A stretch of DNA of 22,853 bases, from NCBI GenBank assembly GCA_020344435.1, contig CP070826.1:892630-915482 (forward strand), read 5' to 3'. Source of the DNA: Candidatus Bathyarchaeota archaeon. Lineage in GTDB: Archaea > Thermoproteota > Bathyarchaeia > Bathyarchaeales > Bathyarchaeaceae. A model generated the notes under the pieces. The model made no database searches and had not been told where the DNA came from. It saw only the letters and a list, made by a program, of their open reading frames with translations. A program made the position numbers and the translations under genes. This document shows positions 16,212 to 22,625 of this stretch, piece by piece (position 1 is the first letter of the stretch; every line of letters begins with the position of its first letter).

Positions 16212-16604
16212 GACATTATTCTTTGCTCTCGTGTACAAACAGGATTTGTCGATCTGTGCTTGTTGGATCCTGCTTTCGGATCATGAAAAACAGTAGATCT
16301 TGAGTGTTTGCAGTACCTACCGCGTGCAGCCTCATGTTAGCCCTCACTCTCTGGGAAGGCGCGGAGACTACAGGAGAAAAGAAGAGGAAACCACTGGGGG
16401 TCAAATCGCTTAATGACTACCATACATGCAAACGACTGTTTTCTGCCCATTCTCGTTGCAGCGTTTCGAAATGGTTCTACTTAACTCTAATCCTTATTCC
16501 GACAAAACAATGCTTATGTAGTGATTATGCAAACAGATTTTGCTGAGACATCATATTACAGGCATAGGTCTTCTTGAGTTTCGTAAACTTGGAGATAGAA
16601 TGAA
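16212..16604. other. Gene-sparse stretch after polB
   Basis: Nearly 400 bases with no gene I can support. A 62-codon minus-strand reading frame at 16216-16404 starting with TTG ends five bases from the polB stop; its last 39 codons look protein-like but have no recognisable motif. The rest has stops in all frames at short intervals. A short hairpin, GAGTTT/AAACTT with a three-base loop at 16576-16590, ends right before the GGAG that may serve the next gene. Confidence 0.5.
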
Positions 16605-16976
16605 TTGGCGCTTATGGAGTATCTGCATGAGAAAGCGGAGGAGTCCAGACATAACGAGATAGTTGGGCATTTAGTGACAATCGCAGGAGTAATGTTTCTG
16701 ATTGGAGGAACCCTCGTTACGGTCTCTACAGTTCCTGATCCAGACTGGTTCCTGTTCATTCCCTATAGACTCAGATCTCATCCTTACTGCCTTATAGGAC
16801 TCATTTTCACGATTCTGGGATATATACTCCTAATCTTTGGAATTGCCTTCAGTATACACTACGCTTCCCAAAGGTCATGGTACATGTGGAGACTTCAGGA
16901 AACCCAAACCGAAGCTGAAGAAAAACTCAGATCTATGGTGAAATATGTGGAAAAACCGAAGACCAAAAACGAATAA
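16605..16976 (+). CDS. Two-helix membrane protein, unknown function
   Basis: A 123-residue protein. A charged N-terminal stretch of about 18 residues is followed by transmembrane segment 1 (about residues 19-41, LVTIAGVMFLIGGTLVTV), a loop rich in Pro, Asp and Arg, transmembrane segment 2 (about 62-86, IGLIFTILGYILLIFGIAF) and a roughly 35-residue charged C-terminal tail likely to be helical. The start is TTG at 16605, ten bases after GGAG, or ATG at 16614. No family recognised; both ends are probably on the same side of the membrane. Confidence 0.6.
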   Translation: MALMEYLHEKAEESRHNEIVGHLVTIAGVMFLIGGTLVTVSTVPDPDWFLFIPYRLRSHPYCLIGLIFTILGYILLIFGIAFSIHYASQRSWYMWRLQETQTEAEEKLRSMVKYVEKPKTKNE

Positions 16977-17094
16977 GCATTGCTTCCTTCATCTCCCAAT
17001 GATACAGTAATCGATTCACCCTTCAATAGCGAAAGTTTAAGTGCTTCAAAACATAATAGCAGAAATTGCTTAAAAAGAACGTAGGTGAGAAACA

Positions 17095-17220
17095 TTGCCA
17101 GAGTGGATGTGTCTGAAGTGTGGAAAAAAATGGGCTGAAGAGGGAGAGGTAGAGCCAAGATATTGCCCAACATGCGGTAGCCCCACGATTTATGTGCCGA
17201 AAATCGTGAAACAGAAATAA
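17095..17220 (+). CDS. 41-residue zinc-ribbon protein
   Basis: A very short gene beginning with TTG at 17095, six bases after GGTGAG. The product starts MPEWMCLKCGKKW and continues to RYCPTCGSPTIYVPK, giving a compact C-x2-C...C-x2-C zinc ribbon with CxxCG knuckles on both sides. This is typical of small archaeal rubredoxin-like or zinc-ribbon proteins; the function is unknown. It ends 22 bases before the convergent cofE. The clean knuckle pair, the good ribosome-binding site and the basic tail make it a credible gene despite its size. Confidence 0.72.
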   Translation: MPEWMCLKCGKKWAEEGEVEPRYCPTCGSPTIYVPKIVKQK

Positions 17221-17242
17221 CCCATAAAGGGAATTTTGAGAT

Positions 17243-17995
17243 CTATACGAAACAATTCATAAAAAGGCAGCCCTTCTCTTCAATCAATACTGAGCTAGGA
17301 TTAAGTTCTTCAGATAAAGAAATGGGAGCACCTTTCGCAAGAACTGCGGGCATACTTCCGCTCGTTTCTCCCATCAGGAGATGAGCTGCGCCCGCAAGAT
17401 CATCAGCCAGATCGTGTCTTGTAAGTAACAACTCACTGCCGTAAAGATCCCTTTCAGCCCTACAATCCCTAACGGGATTGAATCCTGCTATTCCAATTGC
17501 TAAGCCCGTTGTTCCCATGCGGAGAGGAGAGACGTGACTATCAACAATCAAAACCCCAATGTTCTTGCCTATTCTCTTAATGATCTCACTTCTGATATTC
17601 TCTGCAACTTCATGGGGAGCGGCAGGCCACAGAACAACAAATCCCTTCGGAACGTTCTTTTGATCCACACCTGCGTTAGGTATTAAAACGCCATCTTTCA
17701 GAGTGAGCAAAGCCCCAGAAACGCCTCCATACACTCTCTCCGCCTCCATTAGAACAACCTCAACGAACCTAGGAGCTAGCTCATATTTCTCTCCTAGTCT
17801 CTTGGCCTTCTCCGAGGGAATTATCGTGTCAAATTTCATAAGACGCCCTTGGACTGTAGAAATAATCTTGCTAGCAAGCATTAGTAGATCTCCATTATCA
17901 ATTATCAACTTTTGCCTACTTGTGACATCCAGAATTATGCCAACCAAGTCGTCTTTGGGCTTGATTAGGCTGGTGCGTATTCCGAAAAGCTGCAT
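17243..17995 (-). CDS. cofE: Coenzyme F420-0:L-glutamate ligase
   Basis: A 250-residue enzyme that adds glutamates to F420-0 with GTP, finishing coenzyme F420. Family signatures are present: GDLLMLASKIISTVQGR near the N-terminus, RVYGG, LIPNAGVDQKNVP, VLIVDSHVSPLRMGTTGLAIG, RDLYGSEL and DDLAGAAHLLMGE. No C-terminal nitroreductase-like domain, so it is the archaeal CofE form and not actinobacterial FbiB. ATG at 17995 is preceded by AGGAGGGG. No other F420 gene lies in the window; the presence of this one implies F420-dependent redox chemistry in the cell. Confidence 0.93.
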   Translation of the reverse strand: MQLFGIRTSLIKPKDDLVGIILDVTSRQKLIIDNGDLLMLASKIISTVQGRLMKFDTIIPSEKAKRLGEKYELAPRFVEVVLMEAERVYGGVSGALLTLKDGVLIPNAGVDQKNVPKGFVVLWPAAPHEVAENIRSEIIKRIGKNIGVLIVDSHVSPLRMGTTGLAIGIAGFNPVRDCRAERDLYGSELLLTRHDLADDLAGAAHLLMGETSGSMPAVLAKGAPISLSEELNPSSVLIEEKGCLFMNCFV

Positions 17996-18431
17996 TGATC
18001 TTAGTCCCCTCCTATTCCGAAATCATAATCACTCAATATCCTAATCAGCGGCACACTCATAGGCGTTTCTAAATGTTCTAGCAGGAAATCTAGAATTGAT
18101 CATTCGTCTTCCGTAATTCCGTGCAATTCGCGCGCTCGTGTTTGGTCTACTTAGGACGGTGAGCAAGCTATAGCCTATCCCAGCAATCGCGATCAAGCTG
18201 CCGATCCTGATGCTTGGTATCATGGCTGCCCAAATCGGAAGAATCTCGAGTACTTCGGATGGTAGAAAGAACGGCCATAGCGCGCGCCTAAAATGACAAA
18301 GCGTACGGGTAATGGACTGATAACATGCACAGCCGCCCGGTGGTTCCAAAGAAGGAGAATGATAGTTAAATCGATGCATGAATAATGCTATAGGGTTTCT
18401 GACTTATTCATAGTAATCTCAACAAGTTTCA
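17996..18431. other. Stretch upstream of cofE with a doubtful reading frame
   Basis: About 430 bases between cofE and a tRNA gene. A minus-strand frame of 112 codons (18041-18379) is open; its product would have one hydrophobic segment (around IRIGSLIAIAGIGYSLLTV) and an arginine-rich tail, possibly from an internal ATG at 18223 (60 residues). I see no good ribosome-binding site and no family, so I do not call it a gene. The 5' leader of cofE lies at 17996-18040. Confidence 0.35.
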
Positions 18432-18522
18432 TGGGCCCGGCCGGATTTGAACCAGCGACCACCAGGTCTCTCCTTTTGAGAGGTATGAGCCTGGCGCTCT
18501 AACCATGCTGAGCTACGGGCCC
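18432..18522 (-). tRNA. tRNA with CAT anticodon (elongator Met, or Ile2), containing a 16-nt intron
   Basis: Read on the minus strand, acceptor GGGCCCG pairs with CGGGCCC followed by discriminator A. The D-arm is GCTC...GAGC, the anticodon stem CCAGG/CCTGG, the variable loop TGGTC, and the T-arm GCTGG/CCGGC around TTCAAAT. Removing 18468-18483 gives a normal loop CTCATAA with anticodon CAT. The intron lies at the canonical position 37/38 and can fold into a CTCTC/GAGAG hairpin. Base pair G1-C72 argues against the initiator tRNA. Elongator Met and the agmatidine-modified Ile2 both carry CAT, and I cannot separate them with certainty. CCA is not encoded. Confidence 0.93.
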
Positions 18523-18548
18523 TAGAGTCTAACTTTCAGACCCTCGCT

Positions 18549-18560
18549 TATTAAATTATA
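18549..18560 (-). promoter_or_regulatory. TATA box of the CAT-anticodon tRNA gene
   Basis: TATAATTTAATA on the minus strand, centred about 33 bases upstream of the tRNA 5' end. It predicts a start a few bases before the mature tRNA, as usual for archaeal tRNA genes. Confidence 0.5.
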
Positions 18561-18600
18561 CCGAATCTTTCTGAATGTATTGTGTGTTAAAAGGAACTTT

Positions 18601-18611
18601 TATTAAATATT
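18601..18611 (+). promoter_or_regulatory. TATA box of the small Cys-rich gene
   Basis: TATTAAATATT centred 36 bases before the GTG at 18642, within a longer A/T run. It predicts a leader of about ten bases. Confidence 0.4.
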
Positions 18612-18641
18612 ACGACGTAAGACACATGGTAGTGGTGCTTT

Positions 18642-18836
18642 GTGACTTCTCTACAACAGAAAACCTGCCAAAGGATACCCCTGACAGTTCCCGTGCGATG
18701 CAGCCTCTGTAGACACGCTATCTCCCAATTCGTGACTGTATACTGCACCAGATTGAAGAAGCATGAAAAAGGTGTTAGAAGCTGCCTCTATTTCGAGCCT
18801 GAGCCACCAAGGTATAGGCGATACGAGAGAATGTGA
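18642..18836 (+). CDS. Small Cys-rich, probably metal-binding protein
   Basis: A 64-residue protein with Cys20-x2-Cys23, Cys35 and Cys48, a spacing compatible with a single metal site, plus Cys9. The C-terminus is rich in Pro, Arg and Tyr (EPEPPRYRRYERM). The start is GTG at 18642, following GTGGTG at close spacing and a TATA box at 18601. It stands alone between two tRNA genes. No family recognised; the cysteine arrangement and the promoter are the support for calling it a gene. Confidence 0.6.
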   Translation: MTSLQQKTCQRIPLTVPVRCSLCRHAISQFVTVYCTRLKKHEKGVRSCLYFEPEPPRYRRYERM

Positions 18837-18970
18837 TCAAACTCACGGGAATCTCCAGTCTTCAAAGGTCAAGATTTGTGGACTATTCTGGTTGGTTGTG
18901 CATGCCAGGGTTCTTGCGATTGTATCTTCGAAGCACTATGCAATAAACCAACAGCATCAAATCAATCAAA

Positions 18971-18981
18971 CTTTAAATATG
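18971..18981 (+). promoter_or_regulatory. TATA box of tRNA-Asn
   Basis: CTTTAAATATG centred about 31 bases before the tRNA 5' end, predicting a start near 19002. This is one of the clearest promoters in the window. Confidence 0.6.
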
Positions 18982-19006
18982 GCTGAGAAATCTGAGATTA
19001 AAGAAC

Positions 19007-19112
19007 GCCGCCGTAGCTCAGTTAGGTAGAGCAACTGACTTGAATTGTGAACCTATCAAGGTTGAAGCTGTTAACCAGTTGGTCGACGGTCCGAGTCCGT
19101 CCGGCGGCGCCA
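19007..19112 (+). tRNA. tRNA-Asn(GTT) with a 29-nt intron in the anticodon stem and encoded CCA
   Basis: Acceptor GCCGCCG pairs with CGGCGGC, followed by G73 and an encoded CCA at 19110-19112. The D-arm is GCTC...GAGC, the T-arm GACGG/CCGTC around TCCGAGT, and the variable loop TGGTC. The anticodon loop CTGTTAA (19068-19074) gives GTT, and G73 fits asparagine. The 3' stem CCAGT needs ACTGG on the 5' side: ACTG is at 19034-19037 and the final G at 19067, so 19038-19066 is best read as an intron between positions 30 and 31. The intron contains CTTGA/TCAAG and AACC/GGTT pairings. A clean bulge-helix-bulge could not be drawn by hand, so the exact splice sites are provisional. Confidence 0.9.
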
Positions 19113-19116
19113 AGAC

Positions 19117-19332
19117 CTACTCAGCCTTAGCAATCATCAGAAGAATGCCCACGGCTATCAGTACGAAGCCGGCAGTAATGAAGATGCTGATAAACCAGCC
19201 AACGGACTGCACTCCAAGTGGGAGGTCTGGTGGACTAAGATATGTGTAGTAGACCGTCAAAGCACCAATAATGATGGCTATTAAGCCGAAGAACTTCTCT
19301 GCAATTCCCAGGCCCACAGGCGTCTCGCTCAT
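19117..19332 (-). CDS. Small two-helix membrane protein
   Basis: A 71-residue hydrophobic protein with two transmembrane segments: about residues 13-31 (EKFFGLIAIIIGALTVYYTY) and 45-68 (WFISIFITAGFVLIAVGILL), joined by a Pro-rich loop (LSPPDLPLG). ATG at 19332 is preceded by AGGAG about ten bases upstream, and a TATA box lies at 19374-19386. It converges on tRNA-Asn with only four bases between them. Function unknown; size and layout match many small archaeal membrane proteins. Confidence 0.72.
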   Translation of the reverse strand: MSETPVGLGIAEKFFGLIAIIIGALTVYYTYLSPPDLPLGVQSVGWFISIFITAGFVLIAVGILLMIAKAE

Positions 19333-19373
19333 CTCATATGCTCCTGTTTCAAGCCTACTTTTACATGTCTAAA

Positions 19374-19386
19374 GCGTATTTAAGTT
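19374..19386 (-). promoter_or_regulatory. TATA box of the small two-helix membrane protein gene
   Basis: AACTTAAATACGC on the minus strand, centred about 48 bases before the ATG at 19332. It predicts a start near 19354 and a leader of about 22 bases containing AGGAG. Confidence 0.5.
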
Positions 19387-19403
19387 TATTAATGGACCAA
19401 GAG

Positions 19404-20492
19404 TCACTCAACCATTTCAAGTTTCGCGGGCAAATACTCATCGACTATGTAGGTCAATCCATACCTGCTGAAGGCTTCTTGCTCGGCCTTTTTCTTGATC
19501 TCTAGAAACTTCTTGATCTCTCTCCGCCACAGGTCTCCCTCATAGCGTTGGTCTCTCCTTAGATCGTGAAGACGTTTAATGTCCACCTGGGTCAGGGCAT
19601 CACTGGGTAAATCATAATCGACAATATCGGTGGCCCAAACGCCATTCCATGTGGCGTCTGGGGTAGTCAGCTCCCTGAGGTGAGCGGCATTTGCCGAGCC
19701 AGAAATGATTACCATTGCGATGTGCATACCCCATGGGTCACCATCGGTGAAAATGTGCACAGGGAGGTCTAGTTCCTTGTTGAGCCTGTGAATGAAGTGC
19801 CTTGTTGCGCGGGGAGCTTGACCAGCCGTCAGCACGAGAAGAGCATTGAACTTCTTGTGAACCATCTCTTCGATGAATCGTGTGAACAGGCCACCCTTCT
19901 CGATGGCTATGACCATGTCTGCGCTGGTTTTAACAAACTCAGCCGAGGTTAGCGCGGGTCCTATCATCACACCATCGGGATGAGACATGAGATTGAGCCG
20001 TTTGCCCTCGTACCCAGGAACGGTGTATTCTATTGTTAGATCGCCGAAAATGGCCGAACGTTCCTCTGGAAACACTTTGAAATCTTCCCTTGAAAACCCC
20101 ATCACTGTCTCGAGATCGGTTATGATGCTGTTGGACTCGGGCTGGTCTTTAAAAGGGACTTCGTAGGCCTGCGCCGAGTAGTACACGTCTCGGAGGGTTG
20201 AGGTCTTCCGCTGTTCTGCGAGATCACGGGCGAAGTAGGCCGCCCAGATCAGTTGAGTGAGAGGTCGAATGTGACGGATATTTCGAGAGCTTCTACGAAC
20301 CATCTTGTCTCCAAGAACATACTGTCGGACTTCTGGGCTATAGAAGATGTTCTGTGTCGATCGGCTCGGCATCTTAATCCAAGGGAAAGTGCTCTTCTCC
20401 ATCTGTCCATAAAGTCTCACTCCCAGTTTTTTCAGTTTCTTTAGAACATCTTTCCTCTTTTCTGCGGCCAAGTTCTTAGGTTTTTTCTTCAA
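19404..20492 (-). CDS. top6A: DNA topoisomerase VI subunit A (Spo11-like)
   Basis: A 362-residue catalytic subunit of the type IIB topoisomerase that cuts and rejoins both DNA strands. The winged-helix (CAP-like) domain carries RDVYY at residues 101-105, the second tyrosine (105) being the expected nucleophile. The Toprim domain has VIAIEKGG with its catalytic glutamate and FTDGDPWG with the metal-binding aspartates. Length is normal. The start is TTG at 20492, overlapping the end of top6B by 17 bases, so the subunits are translationally coupled. It is the last gene of the rio1-KH-top6B-top6A run. Confidence 0.96.
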   Translation of the reverse strand: MKKKPKNLAAEKRKDVLKKLKKLGVRLYGQMEKSTFPWIKMPSRSTQNIFYSPEVRQYVLGDKMVRRSSRNIRHIRPLTQLIWAAYFARDLAEQRKTSTLRDVYYSAQAYEVPFKDQPESNSIITDLETVMGFSREDFKVFPEERSAIFGDLTIEYTVPGYEGKRLNLMSHPDGVMIGPALTSAEFVKTSADMVIAIEKGGLFTRFIEEMVHKKFNALLVLTAGQAPRATRHFIHRLNKELDLPVHIFTDGDPWGMHIAMVIISGSANAAHLRELTTPDATWNGVWATDIVDYDLPSDALTQVDIKRLHDLRRDQRYEGDLWRREIKKFLEIKKKAEQEAFSRYGLTYIVDEYLPAKLEMVE

Positions 20493-21996
20493 ATCTTCTC
20501 ACACTCTTCAACAACTTCTCGATGTCTGGTGGTTGCTCCTTTCTAGCCAATCCCGTGGAAAACTCTGCAATCTTGGGTAGATACTTCGAGAATACGGATA
20601 GTCTCCTCCTCTCTCTTTCGACATGTTCTTTCCTGGTCAGAAAGCGTCTTAGCCTGCGAGCCACCTCACGGATGCCATTCAAAATCTCCCTTCTTACCTC
20701 AGGTCTATCGGCAATAAACTCCTTACCCACCGTTTTGTAGGGAACCTTAGTGCTGCAAAGATGAACTAGGATAGCAATAGGCATATCAGGTGAAACTTTG
20801 TATGTTCGCCAATTGATCGATTTGATCACCCTAACTGTGACGTCGCTGGCTTCGTCATATAACAGGGGTATTCTATTTGCAAATCGATGGACGACGATGT
20901 CGCCGACTTTTGGTATATCTCCACCGTAAGCTATCGCTGTCTCCACAATGAAGGGATGCCCAGAGTAGGCGGATGGCTTACGCCGGCAGACGGCTATGAA
21001 ATCTGGCTTAAGCTCCTTCAGAATCCCAGCTTTCAATAGGTCCTTGCCTAAAGGGGAGAGACATCGTGCCCTTGGAGGCAAGAAATCTTTAAACTCTTTC
21101 ATCTTCCGAACAAGCCTCACGACCTCTTGAGGCTTCAACTTCCTAGGATTCTTCTTCTCGCTTATCCTAGCATTCTCCAAGAATTCATGAGCTATTCTCT
21201 CGCTAACCCTCTGGAAGTGCTTCTGCATGAAATCAAGCATATTTCTGCAGTCTGTGATTTTTGTGAGCCGCTGAATCGTCTCAACGTCAACTCCGTACGG
21301 GTGCGGAAAGGTTTCTTCAGGAGGTTGTGGCATATCGGTGGTGACGCGACTAAACCTGTAGAGGCGCCCCTTTGGATCAACAAATGTGATGTTAGCATAG
21401 GGGGTTACCACTGCGGTCTGTTTCAGGTACTCAAGAATCTTGGGCATAGCCCGAAAATAGTCTCCTTCTAAGGAGAACTCAACAACGGTTCCATGCCAGC
21501 GAGTCTTATTTACATGAGCCTTGCGATCCAGAATTATAGGGCGGTTCCTCTGAATGTCAATTATTAGCTTATACTCATAGGTCCTGGATGTACCAGTGCT
21601 AGATGCAACATAAACAGGCTTGTGCGTCGTTATTTGTCCATAGAGTATTGCCATGGTCCCCCCGAGCCCAAACGTGCCTCGAGCCTGCCTGAGTTTGTAT
21701 TTTGACCCAAACAAGACTTGACCAAAGGCTGAGGGTATGTGGCGAGCTGGAATGCCAGAGCCGTTGTCTTCAATCCTAACCATATAAACCTCGCCTTCTT
21801 CGCCCCCATTATCCGTCTGAGATATACGAAGATAGACCTCAGGAGGCACGCCGTGGAGGTCTGAGGCATCGAGCGCGTTCTCCACCAGCTCCCTCACAGA
21901 AGAGAAAATCGCTCTCGTCGGATTCGTGAAGCCAGCTATGTCCCTGTTACGGTAGAAAAAGTCTGCGGGGCTTATCTGCTCGAAAGTTTCTACCAC
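20476..21996 (-). CDS. top6B: DNA topoisomerase VI subunit B (GHKL ATPase)
   Basis: A 506-residue ATPase subunit. The GHKL domain shows TRAIFSSVRELVENALDASD (Glu36, Asn40), IEDNGSGIP, and the lid segment FGLGGTMAILYG. A helix-two-turn-helix insert and the transducer domain follow, with a TKVPYKTVGKE segment holding the probable switch lysine and a charged coiled C-terminal arm ending in SVRRFEEKT. The protein lacks the extra C-terminal Ig-like domain of some euryarchaeal forms, so it is of the shorter crenarchaeal length. The start is GTG at 21996, overlapping the KH gene stop by one base (TAGTG). Confidence 0.96.
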   Translation of the reverse strand: MVETFEQISPADFFYRNRDIAGFTNPTRAIFSSVRELVENALDASDLHGVPPEVYLRISQTDNGGEEGEVYMVRIEDNGSGIPARHIPSAFGQVLFGSKYKLRQARGTFGLGGTMAILYGQITTHKPVYVASSTGTSRTYEYKLIIDIQRNRPIILDRKAHVNKTRWHGTVVEFSLEGDYFRAMPKILEYLKQTAVVTPYANITFVDPKGRLYRFSRVTTDMPQPPEETFPHPYGVDVETIQRLTKITDCRNMLDFMQKHFQRVSERIAHEFLENARISEKKNPRKLKPQEVVRLVRKMKEFKDFLPPRARCLSPLGKDLLKAGILKELKPDFIAVCRRKPSAYSGHPFIVETAIAYGGDIPKVGDIVVHRFANRIPLLYDEASDVTVRVIKSINWRTYKVSPDMPIAILVHLCSTKVPYKTVGKEFIADRPEVRREILNGIREVARRLRRFLTRKEHVERERRRLSVFSKYLPKIAEFSTGLARKEQPPDIEKLLKSVRRFEEKT

Positions 21997-22625
21997 TAAT
22001 CTGCCCTCGAATTCGCGTCTTGCCTATTATTATCATATTCAACCCTTAACCGTTCTGGAGGAGTTTCCCATAGTTGCATCTTCTTCCTCTTGAGTTCCTT
22101 CCTCTTCTTATGAAGGAATCGGTAGACGGTTCGGTGTTGACCTCCTTTGATCAGCTTCCATATGGCGTCTCTCGCCACTACTGCTTGGTCCATGTCTCCT
22201 ATGATAGAGATTGTGTGTCCATATACGGATATATTGGCTTCAGTCAACTCTTCTATTATCCTTCTGGTCTTGCCTTCCTTCCCAATCACCCGTCCCTTCA
22301 GCCGCTTCTGATCGGACTGGGATTTTCCAACAATCTCCCTTAGATCTATGACTTCTAAAACAGCATCTTCTTCATTCAACAATCTAAAGGCATGGTCTGG
22401 GGAAAACCCCCTCCCGATGGCCATGATCACTTCTTTAGCTCTGAACAGAACCGATGGGTCCTGCGCTGTTGGCCTCAACAATATGCTCACGTCACCTGTC
22501 GTGCTACTAATACTCAGATCTACTGAGAACTCATCCTCTATCTTTTCCTTCACGCGACCGTCAGAACCTATGAGCGCGCCGATACGTTCTCGTGGAATCT
22601 TGACAAAGGCGCTAACGTTTGCCAC
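21996..22625 (-). CDS. KH-domain RNA-binding protein, Dim2/Pno1-like ribosome assembly factor
   Basis: A 209-residue protein with two KH modules: GxxG as GSDG at residues 20-23 and GKEG at 115-118, in the RLKGRVIGKEGKTRR context typical of archaeal Dim2p/Pno1. In archaea and eukaryotes this protein acts in maturation of the 3' end of 16S/18S rRNA on the pre-40S/30S particle and binds initiation and processing factors. The basic KKRKELKRKKMQLW segment near the C-terminus fits RNA binding. GTG at 22625 has GGAGGG upstream and overlaps the rio1 end by 14 bases. Co-occurrence with RIO1 supports the ribosome assembly role. Confidence 0.92.
   Translation of the reverse strand: MANVSAFVKIPRERIGALIGSDGRVKEKIEDEFSVDLSISSTTGDVSILLRPTAQDPSVLFRAKEVIMAIGRGFSPDHAFRLLNEEDAVLEVIDLREIVGKSQSDQKRLKGRVIGKEGKTRRIIEELTEANISVYGHTISIIGDMDQAVVARDAIWKLIKGGQHRTVYRFLHKKRKELKRKKMQLWETPPERLRVEYDNNRQDANSRAD

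Noticed and set aside
16509..16545. Possible box C/D guide RNA (GTGATTA ... CTGA)
   Set aside because: Box C has a mismatch, the span is too short, and no C'/D' pair or terminal stem is visible.
16304..16546. Plus-strand 80-codon frame after polB
   Set aside because: No ribosome-binding site and an implausible composition with scattered Cys and Trp; overlaps the competing minus-strand frame.
18763..19029. Plus-strand 88-codon frame running into tRNA-Asn
   Set aside because: It runs across the tRNA promoter and into the tRNA gene, and overlaps the better supported Cys-rich gene.
19007..19109. Reading the second tRNA as tRNA-Ser (TGA) with an intron after position 37
   Set aside because: It would give an A-C mismatch at 31/39 and lacks the long variable arm of tRNA-Ser, while the GTT loop and G73 fit tRNA-Asn.
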